NCBI GenBank assembly: GCA_900551925.1
Contig: URXR01000047.1
Span: 1 to 9,659 of the forward strand
Reading direction: 5' to 3'
Length of the DNA: 9,659 bases
Source of the DNA: an uncultured Mycoplasmatota bacterium
Lineage (GTDB): Bacteria; Bacillota_I; Bacilli_A; RF39; UBA660
Every line of letters starts with the position of its first letter. Position 1 is the first letter of the stretch. Position numbers and translations under genes: made by a program. The notes beneath the pieces are model-generated. The model was not told the origin of the DNA. It saw nothing but the letters and a program-made list of their open reading frames with translations, and did no database searches. Positions 1 through 6,726 of this stretch are shown here, piece after piece.

Positions 1-464
1 TAAATTTTATAAAAAGAAAAGACTATTAACATAATTTACTTTGTCAACAGTCTGAAAAATAATAATTATTATTTTTGGTAATTTTTTTAATTGGAATATA
101 CAAGAAATAGGCAATATTGCTTATTATAATGTTACAATTTTAAATTAAGCGTCTAGATGGAATTTTGAATCAAAACAAAATTTTATAATTAACGACTCAA
201 AAACTAAGAATGACATGTTTATTAATTTCATAGTTTAGTATTTGATTATATATAAGCCCTCATTTGAGATAACATATTATTACAAAAATAAAGAAATAAA
301 AAAGCTATATAAAGAATTATAAGTGAGGCAAATAAAATTCTAGAGAAAATAATTAAAAATTTAGTTAATTATTTGCAAATATGTTTGAAAAAAGGCAATA
401 TTTAACAATAAGTGCAAAAAAACAAAAAAATCAGACACTATTTACAATTCATTCGTGATTACTA
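1..464. other. Gene-free AT-rich left flank with small dyads
   Basis: I see no convincing coding region on either strand here. It contains a perfect 22-bp AT palindrome (55-76), a 10-bp palindrome GCAATATTGC (111-120), a hairpin AATTTTG/CAAAATT with an 8-nt loop (161-182), and the left copy of a ~100-bp degenerate direct repeat (346-443). The nonamer GGCAATATT occurs at 110-118 and 394-402, and again at 497-505 in the operon leader. If the operon is cargo of an integrated element, this is interior element DNA. No integrase or replication gene is visible. Confidence 0.6.
346..443 (+). repeat. Left copy of ~100-bp degenerate direct repeat
   Basis: This segment aligns over its whole length with 6626-6726 in the same orientation. 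Both begin AAAATAATT, share AAAAATTTAGTTA, TATTT and TTTGAAAAAA blocks, and end in near-identical ATCAGACACTATTT / ATCAAACACTATTT. By eye roughly three quarters of positions match, with a few small indels. The pair brackets the seven-gene operon: this copy ends just before its promoter. Unlike the right copy it is not followed by tRNA sequence. Low complexity inflates the match, but the shared GC-containing end block is hard to explain by AT richness alone. Confidence 0.6.
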
Positions 465-473
465 TGATATAAT
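465..473 (+). promoter_or_regulatory. Extended -10 promoter of the seven-gene operon
   Basis: TGATATAAT is a perfect TGN-TATAAT extended -10 element, about 100 bp upstream of the first operon gene. No good -35 lies at 16-18 bp; TTTACA at 441-446 is 21 bp away. An extended -10 can work without a -35. Transcription would start near 480. Confidence 0.6.
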
Positions 474-502
474 ATACATTAGTACAGGAAAAAAATGGCA
501 AT

Positions 503-543
503 ATTGTGAGTACATATACAACGATAATTATGCACAATTTTTT
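503..543 (+). promoter_or_regulatory. Dyad in operon leader (operator or attenuator candidate)
   Basis: ATTGTG (503-508) and CACAAT (533-538) are inverted repeats separated by 24 nt, and the right arm runs directly into a T tract. They lie between the predicted transcription start and the first ribosome binding site. The element could be an operator or a weak terminator/attenuator. The stem is only 6 bp with a long loop, so either role is tentative. Confidence 0.3.
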
Positions 544-572
544 GAAGATTACTTTTTGGAGGTGGATAGTAA

Positions 573-1070
573 ATGTATTTATTAGAAGTATTAAAGAAAA
601 TTGTCAGTGATAAGAAAATTGATTCATTAGCTATTTTTGTTGATATGGATGGCGTTATTGCAGATTATAGATTTGGTGAAGGAGAAAATATAAAAAATAA
701 TGTTCCGGGAACTTATTTAAAAAAACGACCTATTTATACAACAATTAATAATTTAAAAGAAATAAATGCTGAAGAAACATTTGAAATTTATATTTTAAGT
801 TCCTGCTTTTTTAGGGAACAAGCAGAAGAAAAAAATGAGTGGCTTGATAAGTATGCTAATTTTATAAAACAAGAAAATAGAATTTTTACTTATAATGAAA
901 GTTTTGAATCACGAAAAGATGCAAAAATTCGAGTTATTAAGGAAAAATTGAAATCAAATAAATATGAATATGCAGTATTAATAGATGATACTCATGACAT
1001 TTTGTTTAAAGGGATTAAAGAAATTGGAGATAAATTTTTACCATTTCACGTTAGTACATTAATTGATTAG
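573..1070 (+). CDS. HAD-family 5'-nucleotidase-like phosphatase
   Basis: A 165-residue HAD-superfamily protein, probably a cytosolic phosphatase of the 5'(3')-deoxyribonucleotidase type. Motif I is VDMDGVIADY, with the nucleophile D24 and acid/base D26. Motif II is probably ILSS around S76-S77. A lysine in 115-124 can serve as motif III, and motif IV is LIDDTHD with D138/D139. The short length and direct run from motif I into the cap resemble the bacterial 5'-nucleotidase C family, but the substrate cannot be read from sequence. The start is fixed by GGAGGT at 558-563, nine bases before ATG. It is first in the operon and ends 10 bp before the radical SAM gene. In this company of kinases and a MazG protein, dephosphorylation of a nucleoside monophosphate is the simplest role (inference). 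Confidence 0.8.
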   Translation: MYLLEVLKKIVSDKKIDSLAIFVDMDGVIADYRFGEGENIKNNVPGTYLKKRPIYTTINNLKEINAEETFEIYILSSCFFREQAEEKNEWLDKYANFIKQENRIFTYNESFESRKDAKIRVIKEKLKSNKYEYAVLIDDTHDILFKGIKEIGDKFLPFHVSTLID

Positions 1071-1080
1071 GAGGAATTTT

Positions 1081-2589
1081 ATGAATTATGATGTTATTAT
1101 TGATGGATATACAGATGAACCCTCAGGGTTGGGTGTTCCACCATTTTTAAGTGTCCATTCAAGATATATTGCAGGGGCATTGTCACAGCAGAAAAGGAAT
1201 TATTATTATTTAACAATAGATGATTTAAGATATTTTGATGGAGAAAAACATTTTGAAAAATCATTTAATAAGAGAATTTTAAATACAACTAAGAATAAAG
1301 ATAATATAAAACAAATATTATATGGTGCAAACAATATATATGTAGTTATGGGATGTTTTGTAAAATATGAATATGTTTCAGCAGAACCACCAACTTTTTT
1401 AGAAATGGAAAAACTATTAAATAAATATAGCTTAAAAGAAACTAACAAGGTTTTATTTTATTCACTTGGTGGTAATGAATTGACAAGAAGACATATTAGA
1501 AAAACTGTTCCAGAAAATTTATTTAATGATATTATTTTTGGTAATACGTATAATTATTTTATTGATAATTTAGGGAATAAATTTAATCCAAATTATGAAA
1601 AACTAAAAGATATAGCAATTGCTTCTAGTGACATTTTAAAGCAATTGGAAAGACCATTAGTTATTGAAATAGAAACTGCTACTGGATGTAATAGAAAACC
1701 TGGATGTACTTTTTGTATAGAAGGAATGAGAGGATTACCATTACAATTTAGAGAAAGAGAAGATATTGTAAAAGAAATCCAAAGTTTGTATGAAGCAGGA
1801 GCTTTATATTTCAGACTAGGAAGACAACCAAATTTTTATGCTTATAAGGAATGTAATGCTAAAGAAATTGAATTACTTTTTAAAGAAATATGGGAAAAAT
1901 GTCCAAACATTAAAACACTTCATATAGATAATGTTAGTCCTCACAATGTCAACACAAAAGAAGGTGAAGAGATTACTAAAGTGGTTGCTAAATATACAAC
2001 TGACGGGAATATTACACCTTTTGGAGTTGAATCTTTTGATCTGAATGTTAGAAAAAAATGTAATTTAAATGGGACTATAGATGATATTCATAAGTCAATA
2101 GCTATTATTAATAAATACGGTAAAGAACGTGGAAAGACAGGTTTACCTAAATTATTACCTGGCATAAATATTATTTATGGGTTAGATGGTCAAACGGAAA
2201 AAACTTTACAATATAATTTAGATAATTTTAAGAAAATATTAGATTCTGGAAATTTTGTTCGAAGAGTTTTTGTTCGAAAATTAACTTCACCTTATGGAGA
2301 ACAATTTGATCATTATAATGAAGAAATGTTAAAAGAATTTCATGTATGGAGTGATACTTTTGAAAAAGAATTTATTGTTCCAATGTTACAACAAGTTTTT
2401 CCTATTGGTTTAGTTATTTCAGAATTAAGAATGGAAATGTATAAAGATGGTAATTCAATTTTAAGGCAAATGGCAACTTGTCCAGTTAGGGTTGTTATTA
2501 AAAATAAAAAATTAGAATTAGATCATTTTTATAAAATTAAAGTAATTGGATATATAGGGAATAGAACAATTTTAGGTGAAGTTTTATGA
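1081..2589 (+). CDS. Radical SAM enzyme with unusual CX5CX2C cluster motif
   Basis: A 502-residue radical SAM protein. Residues 1-190 form an N-terminal domain opening DGYTDEPSGLGVPP, resembling from memory the start of uncharacterised, mainly archaeal radical SAM proteins (COG1031-like). The catalytic domain starts near 194 (LVIEIETATGC). Cys203, Cys209 and Cys212 form CX5CX2C rather than the canonical CX3CX2C, and would hold the [4Fe-4S] cluster that cleaves S-adenosylmethionine. GVESFD near 315 fits the SAM-binding beta strand. The last 25 residues (LELDHFYKIKVIGYIG... onward) look like a small TRAM/OB-type tail that could contact nucleic acid. ATG 1081 is chosen over an in-frame TTG at 1063 because AGGAGGA lies at 1069-1075. 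The stop overlaps the next ATG as ATGA. Superfamily is clear; reaction and substrate are unknown. Confidence 0.85.
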   Translation: MNYDVIIDGYTDEPSGLGVPPFLSVHSRYIAGALSQQKRNYYYLTIDDLRYFDGEKHFEKSFNKRILNTTKNKDNIKQILYGANNIYVVMGCFVKYEYVSAEPPTFLEMEKLLNKYSLKETNKVLFYSLGGNELTRRHIRKTVPENLFNDIIFGNTYNYFIDNLGNKFNPNYEKLKDIAIASSDILKQLERPLVIEIETATGCNRKPGCTFCIEGMRGLPLQFREREDIVKEIQSLYEAGALYFRLGRQPNFYAYKECNAKEIELLFKEIWEKCPNIKTLHIDNVSPHNVNTKEGEEITKVVAKYTTDGNITPFGVESFDLNVRKKCNLNGTIDDIHKSIAIINKYGKERGKTGLPKLLPGINIIYGLDGQTEKTLQYNLDNFKKILDSGNFVRRVFVRKLTSPYGEQFDHYNEEMLKEFHVWSDTFEKEFIVPMLQQVFPIGLVISELRMEMYKDGNSILRQMATCPVRVVIKNKKLELDHFYKIKVIGYIGNRTILGEVL

Positions 2590-3260
2590 AAAAAATAGGA
2601 TTACTAATTCCAAAAACTAATTTAACTGTAGAACATGAATTACAGTATTTATTTAATGAGCGTATTTTAAATTGTAATGATTATGTTTTTTATGTTGCAA
2701 AGTTAGATTATAAGACTAGTTATAAGGAAAATAAGGAACAATATTTGAAAGATTTGGCAGAAGATAGTAAAAGTAAAATAGAAGATTTAAAATATTTGGG
2801 TGTTGATTATGTCGGATATTTTTGTACATCATCTGCTATTGTTAGTAATAATTTAAATATTTTAAATAATCCAGCTCAGGCATTAATTGAAGAAGCAAAG
2901 TTAAAAAACATAAAGAAATGTTTATTGATTACACCATATAATGATGAACTTGGTGGGAAGGTTAAAGATGAACTTGAAAATAATTATATTCAAGTAAATA
3001 GAATGCTTAATTTAAATTTAATTAATACTAAAGATTATTTTGATTTTGGAAAAAATAATCTTGAAAAATTTATTATTGATAATTATCAAAGCGATGATGG
3101 AGATATTGTTATTTCCTGCACAAATCTTCCAACTTTGCAATTGATTAGTGATATTGAAAAAAAACTAAATGTAAAAGTAATTTCTAGTAATTCAAGTTTA
3201 TTTTCTAAAATAATTAGAGAAAATTCGTTAGGAGGAGTATATGGAAAAGACAGAATATAA
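2586..3260 (+). CDS. Maleate isomerase / Asp-Glu racemase superfamily enzyme
   Basis: A 224-residue cytosolic protein of the Asp/Glu/hydantoin racemase fold. It is closest in motifs to maleate cis-trans isomerase and arylmalonate decarboxylase. The N-terminus GLLIPKTNLTVEHE matches the substrate-binding start of that group. Both catalytic cysteines appear present: Cys80 in YFCTSSA and Cys178 in the ISCTNLPT signature. Such enzymes need no cofactor and act on small carboxylic acids, by racemisation, cis-trans isomerisation or decarboxylation. It starts by ATGA overlap with the radical SAM gene and overlaps the glycosylase gene by 20 bp, so it is translationally coupled on both sides. Its role beside nucleotide enzymes is unclear. 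It might prepare or process an acid side chain put on, or taken off, a base (inference). Confidence 0.8.
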   Translation: MKKIGLLIPKTNLTVEHELQYLFNERILNCNDYVFYVAKLDYKTSYKENKEQYLKDLAEDSKSKIEDLKYLGVDYVGYFCTSSAIVSNNLNILNNPAQALIEEAKLKNIKKCLLITPYNDELGGKVKDELENNYIQVNRMLNLNLINTKDYFDFGKNNLEKFIIDNYQSDDGDIVISCTNLPTLQLISDIEKKLNVKVISSNSSLFSKIIRENSLGGVYGKDRI

Positions 3261-4008
3261 AAATATGCTTGACATATGTAGTCGACAGGATAGTGTGCGT
3301 GAAGATGTTTTTAAAAATCATGATGATAATATGTGGTGGCCATTAAAAGTAACAGATTATCGAAAAAGGTTATTAATTGCTGGGCTTTCTACTAGAATAT
3401 CTTATAATATGATTCGCAGTTATCAAAAAGTAATTGATAATTTAGATAGCTTTAATTATGATGAAATAAAAAGTATGTCAGAAGAGCAGATAAAAGAAGT
3501 TATCAAAGGATTAGGATTATCAAATACAAGATATAAATATATTAGCTCAATGATTAATTTTATTGAACAACATTCAGAAGAATTAATAAAGTTACCAAAT
3601 GAAGACTTGATTGAATTAATTGCTAAAAATGTTTCTGGAGCATCTTATAAAGTAGCTCAATGTTGTGTTCTTTATATGCGAGGATATTATAAATCGGGAA
3701 TCATGCCAGTAGATAGTGGTATGAAGGATGTGGAATTGCCTTGTTTAGGATTTCCTGTATATAAAACAGCCATTGGACATGATTATTTGAGAAAAGAATT
3801 AGAAACTTTAACTAAAAATTTAGATTTGAAAGATGTTATAGAAAGAAATGGATATGGTGGTTTAAATATTCCTGATACTTCTAATGCTACTTGGTGGAGT
3901 CATTTAGTATTAATTTATTATAAAAGGCATTTTTGTAATAAACATAACCCTGAAGAATGTCCTCTCGCTAAAACAGGGGAAAAAGTTTTATGTAAATGTA
4001 AAAAATAG
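3241..4008 (+). CDS. Endonuclease III-like HhH-GPD DNA/base glycosylase
   Basis: A 255-residue protein of the helix-hairpin-helix GPD superfamily. In the hairpin region (131-170), SGASYKVAQ replaces the LPGVGRKTA of endonuclease III and places Lys137 at the catalytic lysine. PVDSGM places Asp158 at the catalytic aspartate. Both residues of a bifunctional glycosylase therefore seem present, although the hairpin glycine pattern is eroded. The C-terminus has Cys232, Cys240, Cys251 and Cys253, spaced CX7CX10CXC. Endonuclease III uses CX6CX2CX5C for [4Fe-4S], so metal binding here would be atypical. ATG 3241 follows AGGAGG at 3231-3236. The gene overlaps the preceding one by 20 bp. It might excise a modified base from DNA or hydrolyse a free nucleoside, as HhH-related queuosine hydrolases do. 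The choice is open. Confidence 0.75.
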   Translation: MEKTEYKNMLDICSRQDSVREDVFKNHDDNMWWPLKVTDYRKRLLIAGLSTRISYNMIRSYQKVIDNLDSFNYDEIKSMSEEQIKEVIKGLGLSNTRYKYISSMINFIEQHSEELIKLPNEDLIELIAKNVSGASYKVAQCCVLYMRGYYKSGIMPVDSGMKDVELPCLGFPVYKTAIGHDYLRKELETLTKNLDLKDVIERNGYGGLNIPDTSNATWWSHLVLIYYKRHFCNKHNPEECPLAKTGEKVLCKCKK

Positions 4009-4029
4009 TGTGGAATAGAGGTGCATATT

Positions 4030-4524
4030 ATGCTAATTGTTGAAGGGATGGATGGAGTTGGTAAAACAACTTTAGTAGATTATTTTGTATTGAATGGTAT
4101 GAGAAAACATCATTTTGATTATGATGTAAATAATATGGATTTAATAACTAAATATATGCAAATATTAAAAGAGGATACTAGTCATTTAGTATTAGATCGT
4201 TCCTTTATAAGTGAAATGGTATATGGACCAGTTTTAAGAGGTAAAAGTAAGATAGATTTAGAGGAATATAAAAAACTTTTAATAGCATATAGACAATCTA
4301 ATACATCTATTATATATTTGACTGCTTCAAAAGATGATTTATTATTGAGAAGAGCATCTGATATTAGTGATTATAATACAATTATGCAATATTATAATTC
4401 TCTCAATGAACAATACAATTCTATTATGAAATATAGTGAAGATTATATTGATGTTTATCATTATAATACTAGTTTAGAAAATGAATTACAGATTCAAGAA
4501 AAAGTTAAGAGGTTAATTCGATGA
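4030..4524 (+). CDS. Thymidylate-kinase-like P-loop (deoxy)nucleotide kinase
   Basis: A 164-residue P-loop kinase. The Walker A GMDGVGKTT sits at residues 6-14, preceded by the beta strand LIVE as in thymidylate kinases. LDRSFIS (about 56-62) supplies the Asp-Arg-Ser motif that binds the nucleotide phosphate. LLRRASDI (about 105-112) looks like a short lid carrying arginines. It is clearly shorter than typical Tmk (about 205-215 residues), so it is more likely a specialised nucleotide or nucleoside kinase than the housekeeping enzyme. ATG 4030 is chosen because GAGGTG at 4018-4023 lies six bases upstream; the in-frame GTG at 4021 is inside that ribosome binding site. The stop overlaps the following ATG (ATGA), so the two kinase genes are coupled. 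Expected chemistry is ATP-dependent phosphorylation of a nucleoside or nucleoside monophosphate. Confidence 0.8.
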   Translation: MLIVEGMDGVGKTTLVDYFVLNGMRKHHFDYDVNNMDLITKYMQILKEDTSHLVLDRSFISEMVYGPVLRGKSKIDLEEYKKLLIAYRQSNTSIIYLTASKDDLLLRRASDISDYNTIMQYYNSLNEQYNSIMKYSEDYIDVYHYNTSLENELQIQEKVKRLIR

Positions 4525-6131
4525 TTGATATATGTTTTATTGGTAATAGTTCACTTGACTATATTTCAACTACAAATGGTCAAAGAGAGGCTTATGGTGG
4601 GAGTGCAATATATAGTTCATTATCTTGCAGAATTTGTTCAAATAAAAATATTGCAATTATAAGTAATGTAAACAAAGAATTAAATGATTTATTAAAATGT
4701 CATAATATTATAAATTTAGGCAATGTAAATGATGATATTACAGTATTTAAATTAGATGAAAGTAAAGGAAGTTGTGAAGGGTTATATTATTATGACAAGC
4801 CTTTTATGTTTTATAAAATGATTAATATAAACCACTTACATATTTCTTTTAGAAAAGGAGTGGATATAGATTCTATATTGGGTAATCCTAATATTACATT
4901 TCAAACATTATCTATTGATGTGATGATTCATAGTATAGAAGATATGATACCTTATATTGTAAAGTATAAAGATAAAATAAAATACTTATTTTGTAATATG
5001 AAAGAATATGCATTGATAAAAGAACAAGTTAAATCGATTCCTTATAAAATTATTACAAATGAAGATAAACCGATAGTTGTCATAACACCAACAGAAAACT
5101 TAAGCTTTCCCGTACAGAAAAAAAGTAAAATTATTTCATCTACTGGTGCTGGAGATACTTTTATTGGTGGCTTTTTATCCCAATATATAGATGGTAAATC
5201 TATTAATGAATCTGTTTCTTGTGGAATAAGAAATAGTCAAATGTCTTTAGAAAGATATGGGGCATTAGTAAATTTTGATAAAACAATCAATACATTTGAT
5301 TTAATAAATTACAAATATCTTCCAAACAATATAATTGTGATTGGTAATTCTTGTTCTGGTAAAACTACATTTATTAATTATTTAAGAAAATATTATGATA
5401 TTTATATGGACATAGATGATTTAGAACCTTTGATAGAAACATTTATGTTAGATGATAAATCATTAGTGTTAAGTAAAGAACAATTTGCTCGATTAAAGGA
5501 TAATTTAACATTTATGAAAAATATTTATGAGGAATATTTTGAAAGTTATGGCGATATCAATCATTATACCATAAAGGCTATTGATGGAAATGGACATAAT
5601 ATTGTTAGACCTATTTTATGGGATATGATTTTAGAAAAAGCAGTTTCTGTCTTACATTCTGAAAACAATATAATTCAATTTTCTCGTGGTAGAGATGAAT
5701 TATATGAGAAAAAATTTGGGAAAAATATTTATAAAAGAAGTATAGAATCTATGATTGATTATGTTCCAAATAAAGAAAACACTATTATTGTCAATTTAGT
5801 ATCACCGTTAGATATTAGAAAGAAAAGAAACTATATAAGATATGAAAATGGTGGACATTTTGTTTCCGAAGATACAATGGATAAAGTATATGATAAAGAC
5901 TATTTTTCATATACGGAAACTGAATATAACACAGGATATATAGTGGTGAAAAATAAAAAATATCCTGTTATTACAATTTATAATGATAAAACACTTAACA
6001 CTATTGAACTTGATGAATTTTTGTATTATAATTTAGATAGAGTAATAAATTATTATAATGAATTTAATATGGAGGTAAAAAATGAATTTAAAACAAGTCC
6101 AAAAAGATATTTGGCAAAACAAAATAAATAA
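4521..6131 (+). CDS. Fusion of PfkB sugar/nucleoside kinase and P-loop kinase
   Basis: A 536-residue two-domain protein. Residues 1-250 are a compact PfkB/ribokinase domain. GNSSLDYI and YGGSAIYSS form the N-terminal substrate-binding side, and STGAGDTFIGGFLS (207-220) is the PfkB signature with catalytic Asp212. Residues 270-515 hold a second kinase-like domain with Walker A GNSCSGKTT (275-283), an acidic MDIDD (296-300) that could be the substrate/Mg site, and arginines in FSRGRDE and RKKRNYIRYENGG (432-445). PfkB members phosphorylate sugars or nucleosides. A coupled P-loop module could add the next phosphate, giving nucleoside to NDP in one chain (inference). The C-terminal 50 bp overlap the MazG gene, and the last residues look like an unstructured extension. 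I know no standard name for this fusion. Confidence 0.75.
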   Translation: MIDICFIGNSSLDYISTTNGQREAYGGSAIYSSLSCRICSNKNIAIISNVNKELNDLLKCHNIINLGNVNDDITVFKLDESKGSCEGLYYYDKPFMFYKMININHLHISFRKGVDIDSILGNPNITFQTLSIDVMIHSIEDMIPYIVKYKDKIKYLFCNMKEYALIKEQVKSIPYKIITNEDKPIVVITPTENLSFPVQKKSKIISSTGAGDTFIGGFLSQYIDGKSINESVSCGIRNSQMSLERYGALVNFDKTINTFDLINYKYLPNNIIVIGNSCSGKTTFINYLRKYYDIYMDIDDLEPLIETFMLDDKSLVLSKEQFARLKDNLTFMKNIYEEYFESYGDINHYTIKAIDGNGHNIVRPILWDMILEKAVSVLHSENNIIQFSRGRDELYEKKFGKNIYKRSIESMIDYVPNKENTIIVNLVSPLDIRKKRNYIRYENGGHFVSEDTMDKVYDKDYFSYTETEYNTGYIVVKNKKYPVITIYNDKTLNTIELDEFLYYNLDRVINYYNEFNMEVKNEFKTSPKRYLAKQNK

Positions 6132-6381
6132 AGGCTTTAATACAACAAATGTAGAAAAAGAATTTTGTTTTTTATATGGTGAAGTAGCTGAAGCTTTTGA
6201 AGCCTATAGAAAGAAAAAAGATAATTTAAACGAAGAACTTGCTGACATTGCAATTTATTTAATGGGATTGTCAGAAATGTTAGGTTTTGATTTAGAAGAT
6301 GAAATTATGAAAAAAGTTTCTAAAAATGAAAAAAGAGTATATAAAAATGTTGATGGTACAAATATTAGAGTTAGTGATTAA
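6082..6381 (+). CDS. MazG-like nucleoside triphosphate pyrophosphohydrolase
   Basis: A 99-residue all-alpha NTP pyrophosphohydrolase of the MazG/dUTPase-like family. The Mg-binding motif is intact: GEVAEAFE supplies Glu34 and Glu37, and EELAD supplies Glu52 and Asp55, in the EXXE...EXXD arrangement. It ends soon after the fourth helix. Such enzymes cleave (d)NTP to (d)NMP and pyrophosphate, and often clear non-canonical nucleotides or deplete a competing dNTP in phages that modify their DNA. ATG 6082 is preceded by GGAGGT at 6071-6076, inside the end of the kinase-fusion gene (50-bp overlap). It is the last operon gene, with a terminator hairpin beginning at its stop codon. Confidence 0.85.
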   Translation: MNLKQVQKDIWQNKINKGFNTTNVEKEFCFLYGEVAEAFEAYRKKKDNLNEELADIAIYLMGLSEMLGFDLEDEIMKKVSKNEKRVYKNVDGTNIRVSD

Positions 6382-6404
6382 GAAGAATATAATTTCTTCT
6401 TTTT
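6380..6404 (+). terminator. Rho-independent terminator of the operon
   Basis: AAGAAGAA (6380-6387) and TTCTTCTT (6394-6401) form a perfect 8-bp stem with loop TATAAT, followed by further T residues. The left arm overlaps the stop codon of the MazG-like gene. The stem is AT-rich but the position and T tail fit the operon's end. Confidence 0.65.
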
Positions 6405-6528
6405 CACTATTTTGAATTTTTTTATGGTATATATGATGTAAATATTATATAAAAATTAATACATAGATATATTTGATTATTTTATAAAGCAAATTTTATT
6501 TTGCTGGCATAAAAAATAAAAAATTTTA

Positions 6529-6537
6529 TGCTATAAT
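6529..6537 (+). promoter_or_regulatory. Orphan extended -10 promoter
   Basis: TGCTATAAT is a perfect TGN-TATAAT match. No good -35 lies at 16-18 bp (TTGCTG at 6501-6506 is 25 bp away). A transcript would begin near 6544 and run toward the tRNA scar without crossing a recognisable gene. Confidence 0.45.
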
Positions 6538-6543
6538 CAAGGA

Positions 6544-6606
6544 AAAAATTGGTCGTTCTCGTGTTAGGACAGAATTTTTAAATAGTATGTCGCAATTTTG
6601 TGGCGA
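6544..6606 (+). ncRNA. Possible small structured RNA after the orphan promoter
   Basis: The predicted start of the orphan transcript coincides with a dyad. AAAAATT (6544-6550) pairs with AATTTTT (6573-6579), and GTC (6552-6554) pairs with GAC (6568-6570) inside it. A second small hairpin follows, TCGC (6590-6593) with GCGA (6603-6606). No clear terminator follows. It could be a short regulatory RNA, the leader of a 20-codon frame at 6587-6649, or chance pairing in AT-rich DNA. Confidence 0.2.
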
Positions 6607-6625
6607 ATTTAATCAAAAGATATTT

Positions 6626-6726
6626 AAAATAATTGAAAAATTTAGTTAGTTATTTAAAAATATGATTTGAAAAAAGCAGAGTTTTACAAGAAAAAATAAG
6701 GATTTTAAAAAAATCAAACACTATTT
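6626..6726 (+). repeat. Right copy of ~100-bp degenerate direct repeat
   Basis: Partner of 346-443, in the same orientation about 6.3 kb away. Its end block ATCAAACACTATTT (6713-6726) lies 18 bp before the tRNA-Arg fragment. The copy therefore sits at the inner edge of the presumed attachment site, where integrases often have arm-binding sites. That position makes an element-terminal repeat plausible. Confidence 0.6.

Larger units (their letters stand above)
6405..6625. other. Intergenic region between terminator and right repeat
   Basis: There is no standard gene. An extended -10 promoter (6529-6537) is followed by two small dyads and an open frame running to TAG 6649. That frame contains an ATG at 6587 (20 codons) without a ribosome binding site. 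The frame has no stop from 6488 on, and its translation includes GRSRVRTEFLNS. It could be the tail of a decayed element gene, but I do not recognise it. Confidence 0.5.

Noticed and set aside
1..345. Decayed integrase or replication gene in the left flank
   Set aside because: No frame of useful length or recognisable motif is visible on either strand.
1063..1080. TTG 1063 as start of the radical SAM gene
   Set aside because: AGGAGGA at 1069-1075 lies downstream of it and is ideally placed for ATG 1081.
1206..1448. 80-codon minus-strand open frame
   Set aside because: It lies wholly inside the radical SAM gene, has no family resemblance or ribosome binding site, and is a shadow of AT-rich coding DNA.
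1081..2589. Radical SAM gene as a prokaryotic viperin
   Set aside because: The cysteine spacing is CX5CX2C and the ~190-residue N-terminal domain is unlike viperin; only the pairing with a nucleotide kinase is reminiscent.
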